A DNA stretch of 64,000 nt, taken from positions 124,001-188,000 of the forward strand of contig NZ_JACIEK010000003.1 in assembly GCF_014196835.1 (NCBI RefSeq), read 5' to 3'. Below, one piece after another: positions 25,844 to 35,306 of this stretch. This DNA comes from Aureimonas pseudogalii (GTDB taxonomy: Bacteria > Pseudomonadota > Alphaproteobacteria > Rhizobiales > Rhizobiaceae). The first letter of the stretch is position 1. Each line of letters starts with the position of its first letter. Under the pieces are notes generated by a model, which was not told the DNA's origin, did not search any database, and saw only the letters and a program-made list of their open reading frames with translations. A program made the position numbers and the translations under genes.

Positions 25844-25977
25844 TGGCTCGGCAAGCCGCCGCACGGTCCCGAAGCCGCACTCGACGGCCGACAGCGAGGA
25901 GGAACGCGTTCACCCGATGCAGCCGGACGGGCATTCTCGTCGAGCGCGGCGCTTCGCGAACGGGCGCGGCGGACCGG

Positions 25978-26649
25978 CTAGGCGGCGTCGCTTTGGAAGC
26001 CGTAGGTGCCGAAGCCCTGCAGCGTCTCGGCGATCTCCTCTTCGGAGAGGATCACCGGGCCGCCGGGGATCTGCAGGCTGTGGAAATACTGCCTGGCGAG
26101 CGTCTCCAGTTCCACCGCGCGCCACATCGCCTTGTCCAGCGTCTCGCCCATCGCGATCATGCCGTGGTTGGCGAGGAGGCAGGCCGTGCGCCCCTCCAGC
26201 GCTTCGAGCGCCAGTTGCGAAAGCTCCGCGGTGCCATAGCGGGCATAGCCGGCGCAGCGCACGTCGCTGCCGCCGAAGGCTGCCACCATGTAGTGGCAGG
26301 CCGGAATGTCGCGCCGGGCGATGGCCATCACCGTGCAAAAGGTCGAGTGGGCGTGGACGACGGCGTTCATGTCCGGCCGGCGGCGCAGGATCTCGCGGTG
26401 GAAGCGCCATTCCACGGAGGGCGCGATCGGCCCCTGCCAGTCCGATCCGTCGCCGGACATGGGCATCGAGACGATCATCTCGGGCGTCATCGAATCGTAG
26501 GGCGTGGCCGTCGGCGTGATCAGCATGCGGTCGCCGAGCCGCAGCGAGATGTTGCCGGAGGTGCCTTGGTTCAGGCCGTTGGCGTTCATCTCGCGGCAGA
26601 GGTCGATGATCGTCTGCCGCAGGTCTCGCTCGGATGTCTCGGGCATCAT
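25978..26649 (-). CDS. Class II aldolase/adducin family protein (L-fuculose-phosphate aldolase-like)
   Basis: A 223-aa zinc aldolase or decarboxylase of the AraD/FucA family. Metal ligands are visible as HAH in NAVVHAHSTFCTV and the later His in LLANHGMIAMG; NGLNQGTSGNISLRLGD and ITPTATPYDSM are the substrate phosphate loops, and VEWRFH has the catalytic-base Glu. The family cleaves L-fuculose-1-phosphate or related ketose phosphates to lactaldehyde or glycolaldehyde plus DHAP. Two adjacent ATG codons start it. It is the last gene of the GntR-dctPQM-adh operon, 25 bases after the dehydrogenase; no kinase gene is in that operon. Confidence 0.9.
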   Translation of the reverse strand: MMPETSERDLRQTIIDLCREMNANGLNQGTSGNISLRLGDRMLITPTATPYDSMTPEMIVSMPMSGDGSDWQGPIAPSVEWRFHREILRRRPDMNAVVHAHSTFCTVMAIARRDIPACHYMVAAFGGSDVRCAGYARYGTAELSQLALEALEGRTACLLANHGMIAMGETLDKAMWRAVELETLARQYFHSLQIPGGPVILSEEEIAETLQGFGTYGFQSDAA

Positions 26650-26674
26650 TCGTCTTTCTCTTGCAAGGGCGGTG

Positions 26675-27718
26675 TCAGCCAGCCGTCAGCAATACCTTGA
26701 CGCTCCGCGTCCGATCCAGCGCCAGACGGAAGGCGTCGGGCGCCAAGTCGAGCGGACGACGCGCGGTGACGATGGCGAGAACGTCGACCTGGCCCGAGAC
26801 GATGAGCTCGACGGCCTCCGCGAACTCGCGATCGAACCGGAACGTGCCGCGAAGGTCGAGCTCCTTCGCCATCACCGCGTTCATCGGCGCGGGAACGGCC
26901 CCGCCCGGCAGGTTGCCGACCTGCACCACGATGCCGCCACGCCGGACCCCAGTGATCGCGGAGGAGAGGCCCGCCGCCGTGCCGGACACCTCGAAGACGA
27001 TGTCGGGCGCACCGAGCGTCGCAACCCCGTCCGGCTCGGCCGAGAGGTCGATCGTACGATCGGCGCCGAGGCGGGCGGCGAAGGCGAGCGGCGCGGCGGC
27101 GACGTCGATCATCGCGACCGATGCGGCGCTTTCGAGCCGGGCGGCCAGCAACGTGAGGAGGCCGATGGGCCCCGCGCCGACGATCGCCACCGACCGGCCT
27201 TCGAGGTCGCCGGCGCGATGGACGGCATGCAGGCAGACCGCCAACGGCTCGGCGAGCGCCGCCGCCTCGACCGGCACGGTGTCCGGCACGGCGAAACACT
27301 GCCCGGGCGTCGTGTCGAAGAGCGAGGCGAAGCCGCCCTGCATGTGCGGATCCTTCGAGGCCGAGCCCATGAAGAAGACGTTCTCGCAGAGGTTGGCGCG
27401 GCCCTCGCGGCAACGCGGGCAATGGCCGCAGGCGCGAGCGGGATTGATGGCGACGCGCTGCCCGACCACGAGGCCCGAGACGTCGGCGCCCACCGCATCG
27501 ATCGTTCCCGCCACCTCGTGGCCGAGGATCAGCGGCTCCTTGACCACGAAGTCACCGGTTCGCCCATGGCGGAAGTAGTGCATGTCGGAGCCGCAGATGC
27601 CGCCGGCGCCGAAGCGCACGCGTACCGCGCCGGGGGCGAGATCCCCGAGTTCGCGCTCCACCACGCGAAGGTCTTCGGCCGCGAAGATCGTCGCGGCTCG
27701 TGCGCTCGCGCCGCTCAT
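26675..27718 (-). CDS. Zinc-dependent alcohol dehydrogenase, L-idonate 5-dehydrogenase-like (MDR family)
   Basis: A 347-aa NAD(P)-dependent medium-chain dehydrogenase acting on polyols or sugar acids. Catalytic zinc ligands are in GICGSDMHYF and ILGHEVAG; the structural zinc Cys cluster is in RACGHCPRCREGRANLCENV; the Rossmann loop is [12 protein letters not shown]. The closest family pattern is IdnD/sorbitol dehydrogenase (HGRTGDFVVKEPLILGHE, SASKDPHMQGGFA). Its start overlaps the dctM stop (ATGA), so it shares the TRAP transcript and probably oxidises the imported substrate. Confidence 0.9.
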   Translation of the reverse strand: MSGASARAATIFAAEDLRVVERELGDLAPGAVRVRFGAGGICGSDMHYFRHGRTGDFVVKEPLILGHEVAGTIDAVGADVSGLVVGQRVAINPARACGHCPRCREGRANLCENVFFMGSASKDPHMQGGFASLFDTTPGQCFAVPDTVPVEAAALAEPLAVCLHAVHRAGDLEGRSVAIVGAGPIGLLTLLAARLESAASVAMIDVAAAPLAFAARLGADRTIDLSAEPDGVATLGAPDIVFEVSGTAAGLSSAITGVRRGGIVVQVGNLPGGAVPAPMNAVMAKELDLRGTFRFDREFAEAVELIVSGQVDVLAIVTARRPLDLAPDAFRLALDRTRSVKVLLTAG

Positions 27719-29121
27719 CGGATCAGCCCCATCTGCGTCGGCAGCCAGAGCGTGACGGCGGGAACGAAGGTGATGACGAAGAGCGCGACGAAGAGCGGGA
27801 TCAGCCACGGCAGGATCGCGATCGTGGTGCGCTCGACGGAGAGTTTGGCGACGCGCGACAGGACGAAGAGGACCATGCCGAGCGGCGGGTGGAGGAGGCC
27901 GATCATCAGGTTGAGCGTGATGATGAGCCCGAAATGCACGGGGTCGATGCCGAGGCGCAGGGCGATCGGCAGGAGGATCGGCACGATGATCGTGATCGCC
28001 GCGATCGTGTCGAGGAAGCAGCCGACGATGAGGACGAGGATGTTGACGAGGAGGAGGAACATCCAGGGATTGTCGGTGACCGCGAGGATCGCGTCCGACA
28101 GCAGCTGCGCGGCTTGGCTCACCGTCAGCAGCCACGCGAAGACCGAGGCGGCGGTGACGATGAAGAGCACCGAGGCGGTGGTCTCGATCGTGTCGAAGCT
28201 CGCTTTGGCGAGGCCCCGGAAGGTCATCGAGCGGTAGCGCACGAGGCCGAGGAAGAGTGACCAGATGACGGCGGCGACGGCCGCTTCCGTCGGCGTGAAC
28301 CAGCCCATCGTCATGCCGCCGATGAGGATCACCGGCGTCATCAGCGCCATCACGGCCGAGAAGTCGAAATACCAGTCGACGGCGATGAGGGCGAGAAGCG
28401 CGACGCCGACCGAGAGGTTCAGCGACAGGCCGGTCAGCGTCAGCAGCCAGATGGAGAGCGGCACGGCGAGCACGACGACGATCTCGAGCGAGGCGGCGAA
28501 GAGCTTGCGCACCTCGAAGGGCGCGTCCGAGCCCCAGCCCTTGCGATAGGCCATGATCGCGACGGTGATCATCATCAGGAGCGTCATCACGACGCCCGGC
28601 ACGATGCCGGCCATGAAGAGGGCGCCGATCGAGACGTTGGCCATCATGCCGTAGATGACGAAGGGCAGAGAAGGCGGGAAGATCGGCCCGAGCGTCGCCG
28701 AGGCCGCGGTGACGCCGACGGCGGCCTCCACGGGATAGCCGTGGTCGCGCATCGCCTTGATCTCGATCGTGCCGATGCCGGCGGCGTCGGCGAGCGCGGT
28801 GCCGGACATGCCCGAGAAGATCACCGAGCCGATGATGTTCACCTGCGCGAGGCCGCCCTTCATCCAGCCGACCAGCGCGACGGCGAAGGCGTAGATGCGG
28901 CCGGTGACGCCGGCGATGTTCATCAGGTTACCGGCGAGGATGAAGAACGGCACGGCGAGCAGCGGGAAGCTCTCGACGCCGGCGATCATCCGCTGCGCGA
29001 TGATGATGTCGGGGGCGATGCCGTAGACGAGGAGATAGAGGCCGGAGGCCACGAACATGGCGATGGCGACGGGAACGCCGATCACCATGAAGCCGAGGAA
29101 CGATCCGATGAGAAGCAGCAT
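27715..29121 (-). CDS. dctM: TRAP transporter large permease subunit DctM
   Basis: The 12-helix transport subunit (468 aa) of a TRAP-type importer driven by the Na+ or H+ gradient. DctM hallmarks include LLLIGSFLGFMVIGVPVAIA, FPLLAVPFFILAGNLMN, GSVIFSGMSGTALADAAGIG, ASATLGPIFPPSLPFVIYG and GLLHPPLGMVLFVLSRV. Five bases separate it from the DctQ gene and its stop overlaps the dehydrogenase start. TRAP systems with a DctP binding protein usually import sugar acids or other carboxylates, which points to an acidic substrate. Confidence 0.95.
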   Translation of the reverse strand: MLLLIGSFLGFMVIGVPVAIAMFVASGLYLLVYGIAPDIIIAQRMIAGVESFPLLAVPFFILAGNLMNIAGVTGRIYAFAVALVGWMKGGLAQVNIIGSVIFSGMSGTALADAAGIGTIEIKAMRDHGYPVEAAVGVTAASATLGPIFPPSLPFVIYGMMANVSIGALFMAGIVPGVVMTLLMMITVAIMAYRKGWGSDAPFEVRKLFAASLEIVVVLAVPLSIWLLTLTGLSLNLSVGVALLALIAVDWYFDFSAVMALMTPVILIGGMTMGWFTPTEAAVAAVIWSLFLGLVRYRSMTFRGLAKASFDTIETTASVLFIVTAASVFAWLLTVSQAAQLLSDAILAVTDNPWMFLLLVNILVLIVGCFLDTIAAITIIVPILLPIALRLGIDPVHFGLIITLNLMIGLLHPPLGMVLFVLSRVAKLSVERTTIAILPWLIPLFVALFVITFVPAVTLWLPTQMGLIR

Positions 29122-29126
29122 GGCCC

Positions 29127-29699
29127 TTATTCTCCGAAGCCGTCGAACGCGCCGGGGCGTTCGAGCACCGAATAGCCGCGGCGCCAGTTGCCCCAGGCCA
29201 CCTGCAGGGCGCGCAGCAGCATGAGCACGAAGGCGGCGAAGACGGTGTAGAAGACGATGGAGCGCGGCAGGTCGATCGTGACCATGCGCTCGCGCGAGAC
29301 GATGCCGACATAGCGCCAGAGCAGCTTCACGGCGTAGGCGAGAAAGGCGATGCGCACCACGTCCACGATGATGGCGAGCGCGCGGCCGAGGCGGGCGGGA
29401 ATGTAGTGGTAGAGCACGTCGACCTGGATGTGCCGCGACATGCGAACGCACATCACCGCGCCGAGGAAGACGACGACCACCAGGCAGTTGATCGCGATCT
29501 CCTCGGTCCAGGCGAGGCTGTCGTTCATCACGTAGCGGGTGAAGAACTGCAGGAAGACGCAGAGCGCCATGCCCCAGAAGACGGCCAGCGCCACCCAGTC
29601 CTCGACCGAGAAGGGCGAGAGGTCGGCGGGGCCAGTGTCCTCGTCGAATGCCTGCGCGATCTCTTCGGTGGTGACCTGCGTGTGATGCTCTGCTGCCAT
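29127..29699 (-). CDS. dctQ: TRAP transporter small permease subunit DctQ
   Basis: The four-helix small subunit, 190 aa, that pairs with DctM and docks the binding protein. Hydrophobic segments appear at about VEDWVALAVFWGMALCVFLQFF, TEEIAINCLVVVVFLGAVMC, LAIIVDVVRIAFLAYAVKL and SIVFYTVFAAFVLMLL; FTRYVMNDSLAWTEE is the family signature. The start at 29699 has AAGGAC at good spacing. It has an unusually long acidic cytosolic N-tail of about 40 residues. Confidence 0.92.
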   Translation of the reverse strand: MAAEHHTQVTTEEIAQAFDEDTGPADLSPFSVEDWVALAVFWGMALCVFLQFFTRYVMNDSLAWTEEIAINCLVVVVFLGAVMCVRMSRHIQVDVLYHYIPARLGRALAIIVDVVRIAFLAYAVKLLWRYVGIVSRERMVTIDLPRSIVFYTVFAAFVLMLLRALQVAWGNWRRGYSVLERPGAFDGFGE

Positions 29700-29793
29700 G
29701 GCGATGGTCCTTCCGGGCGCAAGCCTCCGGCAGGCCGGAGACACGACGGTCGGCCGGGGCGGAGCAGGCGATGGGAAACGCTTCGGGACGGGC

Positions 29794-29820
29794 GGCTTCG
29801 GGCACGGAGCGCCCGAAGCC
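29794..29820 (-). other. GC-rich stem-loop after dctP
   Basis: Perfect ten-base arms GGCTTCGGGC/GCCCGAAGCC around a seven-base loop, starting about 14 bases downstream of the dctP stop. No T-run follows on the minus strand, so it is more likely a transcript-stabilising or attenuating hairpin that lifts binding-protein levels above the permeases than a full terminator. A smaller palindrome (CTCCGGC-AG-GCCGGAG) lies at 29725-29740 before dctQ. Confidence 0.55.
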
Positions 29821-29834
29821 TGATGCGCTGCGGT

Positions 29835-30806
29835 CTACTGAACGGCGCGGATCGCGTCGTAGTCGGCCTGGCGGTAGCCATAGGTTTCGAGCGGCGCCTT
29901 CTCGCGCACCGTCTTCTCGAAGTCGGCCTTGTCGACCTCGGCGACATCGACGCCGCGATCCCTAAAGGTCTGGACGAGAGCAGCCTCGCGCTCCTCGACG
30001 ATCTTCGTGGCGCGCGCCGCCGCCTCCAGCATCACATCCGAGAAGATCTGCTTGTCGGCGTCGGAGAGCGAGGCCCAGCGCGTCTGCGAGACCACGGTGT
30101 TGAGGTGGTCGACGATGTGGCCGGTGAGGGCGATGTACTTCTGCACCTCGTAGAACTTCTTGGCCTCGATCGTCGTCAGCGGGTTCTCCTGCGCCTCGAC
30201 CGTGCCGTTCTGCAGCGCCAGATAGACCTCGGCGAAGGCGATGGGCGCGGTGTTGGCGCCGCAGGCGCGGGGCATGGCGAGATAGGCGGGCACGTCGGGC
30301 ACGCGCATCTTCACGCCCGCGAGATCGGCGCAGGTCTTGATCGGCTTGTTCGCCGTGGTCTGGCGCGTGCCGTAGTAGGTAACAGCCGCGATGTGATGGC
30401 CGGAGGCCTCCTCGTAGCCGGCGGCGAGCGTCTTGAAGACGTCGCTCCTCGTGTAGGCGAGGAGATGGTCGGGGCTGCGGAAGATGTAAGGGTAGTAGGT
30501 CACGCCGATCGGCGGGTACTCGCGCGAGGCGAAGGACGAGCCGGAGATGATGATGTCGGCGGTGCCGAGCGTCAGGCCCTGGTTGAGGTCGGCTTCCTTG
30601 CCGAGCTGCGAGGCGGGATAGACGGTGATCTCGTAGCGCCCCTCGGTGCGCTTCTTGATCTCCTCGGCCGCCCAGACCGATTCGGTGTGGAAGGGCTCTG
30701 TCACCTCGTAGACATGCGCCCAGGTGAGCTTCGTCTGCGCCTGCGCGAGGCCCGGCGTCATCGCGAAGGCGGCGAGCGCCCCCAGCATCCATTTCGTCGT
30801 CGTCAT
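29835..30806 (-). CDS. dctP: TRAP transporter substrate-binding protein DctP
   Basis: Periplasmic solute receptor of the TRAP system, 323 aa. A signal peptide ends near residue 23 (GLAQA-QTKL). Family signatures are TWAHVYEVTEPFHTESVWAAEE, TVYPASQLGKEADLNQGL, DIIISGSSF, and the ligand-contact region KMRVPDVPAYLAM plus FAEVYLALQNGTVEAQENPL. The conserved Arg of KMRVP typically binds a ligand carboxylate, again suggesting a sugar acid. Its start overlaps the stop of the GntR regulator (ATGA), an unusual regulator-first arrangement. Confidence 0.94.
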   Translation of the reverse strand: MTTTKWMLGALAAFAMTPGLAQAQTKLTWAHVYEVTEPFHTESVWAAEEIKKRTEGRYEITVYPASQLGKEADLNQGLTLGTADIIISGSSFASREYPPIGVTYYPYIFRSPDHLLAYTRSDVFKTLAAGYEEASGHHIAAVTYYGTRQTTANKPIKTCADLAGVKMRVPDVPAYLAMPRACGANTAPIAFAEVYLALQNGTVEAQENPLTTIEAKKFYEVQKYIALTGHIVDHLNTVVSQTRWASLSDADKQIFSDVMLEAAARATKIVEEREAALVQTFRDRGVDVAEVDKADFEKTVREKAPLETYGYRQADYDAIRAVQ

Positions 30807-31588
30807 CTCATATCCTCCCGGTCTTGGAACTTCGAGCCTTCGGCGGGGCGCCGCGGCTTCTTGGGTGTTGCGAGGTCGTTCGGCGCGGGGTTCGCGGCTT
30901 CGCCGAAGCCACGCTGGAAGCGCTCGGCCGAACGCTGCAGGTGGCGGCGCATCGCGGCGTCGGCCGCGGCGGGATCGCCCGCCGCGATGGCGTCGCGCAC
31001 GGCGCGGTGCTCGTGGTGGGCGATGCGCCAGCTTTCGCCCGTCTCGAAATAGGACGAGAGGCGCTCGAAATACGGCGTCATCCGCTGGTCGAAGAGTTCG
31101 CCGACGAAGCGCACCACGACCGCATTGCCGAGGATCGCGGCGACGGTGACATGGAACATGCGGTCAAGCGCGATCGTCTCGGGTGAGGGATGGGTGCCGT
31201 CCTCCATCTGCGCGAGCACGACGTCGAGGGTTGCGATATCGGCAGCGGATGCGCGCGTGGCGGCCTCGCGGGCCACGGCGCTCTCAATGAGCTCGCGAGC
31301 CCGCAGAAGCTCGAACGGACCCTCGATCACGTCCGGCGGGACGATCTGCGGCGGCGGCGGCGTCGTGACGTAGATGCCCGATCCCACGCGGATGCGAATG
31401 CGGCCCTCCACCTCCAGCGCGATCAGCGCCTCGCGCACGGTCGGGCGCGAGATGCCGAGGCTCTCGGCTAGCTCGCGCTCGGTCGGCAGCCGGTCGCCCA
31501 GCGCATATTCGCCGCCATCGATGAGGCCGCGGAGTTGATCGGCGACCTGCCGGTAGAGGCGCCGGGGTTGGATGGTAGCAAGGGGCAT
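30803..31588 (-). CDS. FadR-subfamily GntR transcriptional regulator
   Basis: A 261-aa regulator with an N-terminal winged helix (YRQVADQLRGLIDGGEYALG, RLPTERELAESLGISRPTVREAL, LEVEGRIRIRVGSGIYV) and an all-helical FCD domain whose metal/ligand residues are in LDRMFHVTVA and HHEHRAVRDAI. FadR-type members in sugar-acid loci are repressors released by a pathway intermediate. The start at 31588 (MPLATIQP) is preferred over one nine codons upstream. It leads the TRAP operon, and a repeated AATTGG element lies 33-55 bases upstream. Confidence 0.93.
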   Translation of the reverse strand: MPLATIQPRRLYRQVADQLRGLIDGGEYALGDRLPTERELAESLGISRPTVREALIALEVEGRIRIRVGSGIYVTTPPPPQIVPPDVIEGPFELLRARELIESAVAREAATRASAADIATLDVVLAQMEDGTHPSPETIALDRMFHVTVAAILGNAVVVRFVGELFDQRMTPYFERLSSYFETGESWRIAHHEHRAVRDAIAAGDPAAADAAMRRHLQRSAERFQRGFGEAANPAPNDLATPKKPRRPAEGSKFQDREDMR

Positions 31589-31620
31589 AGTGTCGTTCTG
31601 CCCCTCCCAAAGCATCCCGA

Positions 31621-31643
31621 CTGGCCAATTGATCTGACCAATT
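31621..31643. promoter_or_regulatory. Repeated half-site, probable operator of the GntR regulator
   Basis: CTGGCCAATT-GAT-CTGACCAATT: two ten-base direct copies differing at one position, 13 bases apart; on the minus strand AATTGGTCAG and AATTGGCCAG. Within it TGATC-T-GACCA forms the short palindrome typical of FadR-subfamily sites (TGGTC/GACCA-like). It sits between the GntR-TRAP operon and the divergent dehydrogenase gene, so it could control both. Confidence 0.45.
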
Positions 31644-31828
31644 CACCGTTTGTGAAACGCTCTCCGCCGTTCGTCAACCGGCAATTGCACCTTGGCAGTC
31701 CACCTCTACGCTGCGCTGCAGCATCGGCCGGACCGTGTCGGTGTCGTTTCCGGGTAGGACGAGATCGCGAACGGCGCTATGGCGACGTCGAACATCGATC
31801 TCCGGCAAGGCCGGACGGAGGAGGGTCC

Positions 31829-32854
31829 ATGGTCGATCTCCCGCTCGTGCTGGCTGTGCCGCAGCCGCGCACGCTCGACACGATCTTCGCGCCCGAGTCG
31901 CTCGCTGAGTTTCAAAGGCGTTACGAGGTGCTGGAGTCGACGCCGGAGGCGCTGGCGTCGCTGGCGCCCGAAGTGCTGGCGCGCGCCCGCTACCTCGTCG
32001 GCCAGCCTGCGATCGGCGACGAAACGCTGGCGGCGATGACCTCGCTGCGGGCGATCGTCAACGTCGAGGGCAACTTCCTCGACAACATGCCGTATGAGCG
32101 CTGCTTCGAGCGCGGCATCCACGTGCTCGTGACGAGCGCGGTCTTCGCCGAGCCGGTAGCGGAACTCGGCCTCGGCATCGCGCTGTCGCTGCATCGCTCG
32201 ATTGCCGAATCGGACGCCGCCTTTCGCAACGGAACCGAGCGCTACGGCCTCGACGGCAACGGCTCGGCTCGGCTGATCTCAGGCTCGACGGTCGGCATCG
32301 TCGGCTTCGGCGATCTCGGCCGCGCGGTGCATCGGCTGCTCGCCGGCTTCGGCGCCCGCGTCACCGTCCACGATCCCTGGCTGCCCGCCTCGATCCTGCG
32401 TGGGCATGGCGTCGCGCCGGCCTCGCTGGACGAAGTGCTGGAGGGCTCCGACACGATTTTCGTCACCGCCGCGATCACCGCCGAGAACGGTAGCCTCTTC
32501 GACGCAGCGGCCTTCGCCCGCATGCGCGAGGGCGCGGCCTTCGTGCTGCTCAGCCGCGCCGGCATCGTCGATTTCCCGGCCATGCTTGCGGCCGCCGCGA
32601 GCGGGCGCATCAAGGTCGGCACCGACGTCTTCCCGAGCGAGCCGGTGGCGGCGGACGATCCGGTGCGCTTGACCCCGAACACGCTTCTCTCCGCCCATCG
32701 CGCCGGCGCGCTCGACATCGTCTTCCAGCGCATGGGTGAGATGGTGCTCGAGGATTTCGCGCTGATGGATGCCGGCCTGCCGCCCATGCGCGCCAAGCGC
32801 GCCGAACGCGAGACGGTCGGCCGCATGCGCTCTCAACCCGTTTCCCGCAGCTAG
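31829..32854 (+). CDS. D-isomer-specific 2-hydroxyacid dehydrogenase family protein
   Basis: A 341-aa NAD(P)-dependent dehydrogenase of the phosphoglycerate/hydroxyacid family. The cofactor loop is VGIVGFGDLGRAVHRLL, and the catalytic triad is present: Arg in LLSRAGIVD, Glu in VFPSEPVAADD and His in LLSAHRAGALD. Start at 31829 follows GGAGGAGGG, a strong ribosome site; upstream in-frame codons look non-coding. Divergent from the GntR-TRAP operon and 11 bases ahead of the FucU-like gene, so it likely works in the same sugar-acid pathway. Confidence 0.92.
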   Translation: MVDLPLVLAVPQPRTLDTIFAPESLAEFQRRYEVLESTPEALASLAPEVLARARYLVGQPAIGDETLAAMTSLRAIVNVEGNFLDNMPYERCFERGIHVLVTSAVFAEPVAELGLGIALSLHRSIAESDAAFRNGTERYGLDGNGSARLISGSTVGIVGFGDLGRAVHRLLAGFGARVTVHDPWLPASILRGHGVAPASLDEVLEGSDTIFVTAAITAENGSLFDAAAFARMREGAAFVLLSRAGIVDFPAMLAAAASGRIKVGTDVFPSEPVAADDPVRLTPNTLLSAHRAGALDIVFQRMGEMVLEDFALMDAGLPPMRAKRAERETVGRMRSQPVSRS

Positions 32855-32865
32855 AGGATCGCCCC

Positions 32866-33312
32866 ATGCTCAAGACCATCCATCCGCTCATCACGCCGGA
32901 CCTCCTGTCCATCCTCGCCGAGATGGGCCACGGCGACGATCTCGTGCTCGTCGATCGCAACTTTCCGGCCGAATCGGTTGCCGCCGAGACCGTCAGCGGC
33001 CAGTGCATCCAGCTCACCGGCGTCGGCACCACGGAAGCCGCCCGCGCCATCCTCTCGCTGCTGCCGCTCGACAGCTACGTCGACGCGCCGGTGCGCCTGA
33101 TGCAGGTGGTGGGCGACCCCACCGCGGTGCCGGACGTGCATCGCGAGATGCAGGAGGCCTGCGACGCAGCCGAGGGACAGCCCGTGACCATCGAGGGCGT
33201 CGAGCGCTTCGCCTTCTACGAGGCCGCGAAGACGGCTTATGCGGTGGTGCGCACCGGCGAGGCGCGCCCGCACGGCTGCTTCATCTTCAAGAAGGGCGTC
33301 ATCTTCGGCTGA
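32866..33312 (+). CDS. RbsD/FucU family mutarotase (L-fucose mutarotase-like)
   Basis: A 148-aa protein of the RbsD/FucU fold, a decamer-forming enzyme that interconverts sugar anomers. Seen: LLSILAEMGHGDDLVLVDRNFPAES (catalytic His and Asp), QLTGVGTTEAARAILSLLPLD, and VERFAFYEAAKTAYAVVRTGE (Tyr) with a final FIFKKGVIFG as in FucU. It follows the hydroxyacid dehydrogenase by 11 bases. FucU acts on L-fucose or D-ribose; with the aldolase on the other strand this favours a 6-deoxy sugar or its acid, which is inference. Confidence 0.9.
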   Translation: MLKTIHPLITPDLLSILAEMGHGDDLVLVDRNFPAESVAAETVSGQCIQLTGVGTTEAARAILSLLPLDSYVDAPVRLMQVVGDPTAVPDVHREMQEACDAAEGQPVTIEGVERFAFYEAAKTAYAVVRTGEARPHGCFIFKKGVIFG

Positions 33313-33322
33313 TCGCGAGAGG

Positions 33323-33345
33323 GGACGGGCGTCGGTCGCCCGTCC
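33323..33345 (+). terminator. Hairpin after the FucU-like gene
   Basis: Perfect nine-base arms GGACGGGCG/CGCCCGTCC with a five-base loop, starting 11 bases after the stop codon. There is no T-run, so it may be a weak or factor-assisted terminator, or a 3'-end stabiliser. Confidence 0.45.
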
Positions 33346-33499
33346 GCCGCCGCCGTCGTGGCGCGCCGCGACGAAACTTGATATTGCCGCTCATGTATTG
33401 CCGCGTCCGGCGATATCCCGGCCGATCGGCGGCGCCTGCCGCCCGGCCCGAACGTCATTCGAGGCCGGGCCGTGCCCGGTCTCCTCGGGACCCGATGCC

Positions 33500-35245
<1,746 letters not shown>

Positions 35246-35265
35246 GCCGCCGTCGCTTGTCTTGC

Positions 35266-35298
35266 GAAGCCGACGCCGGACACCCCGGCATCGGCTTC
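35266..35298. terminator. Bidirectional hairpin between convergent genes
   Basis: Arms of 14 bases (GAAGCCGACGCCGG and CCGGCATCGGCTTC, one mismatch) with a five-base loop, midway between the ABC exporter stop (35245) and the TonB receptor stop (35307). No strong T-run on either side, so termination efficiency is uncertain. Confidence 0.5.
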
Positions 35299-35306
35299 AT
35301 GAGCTT

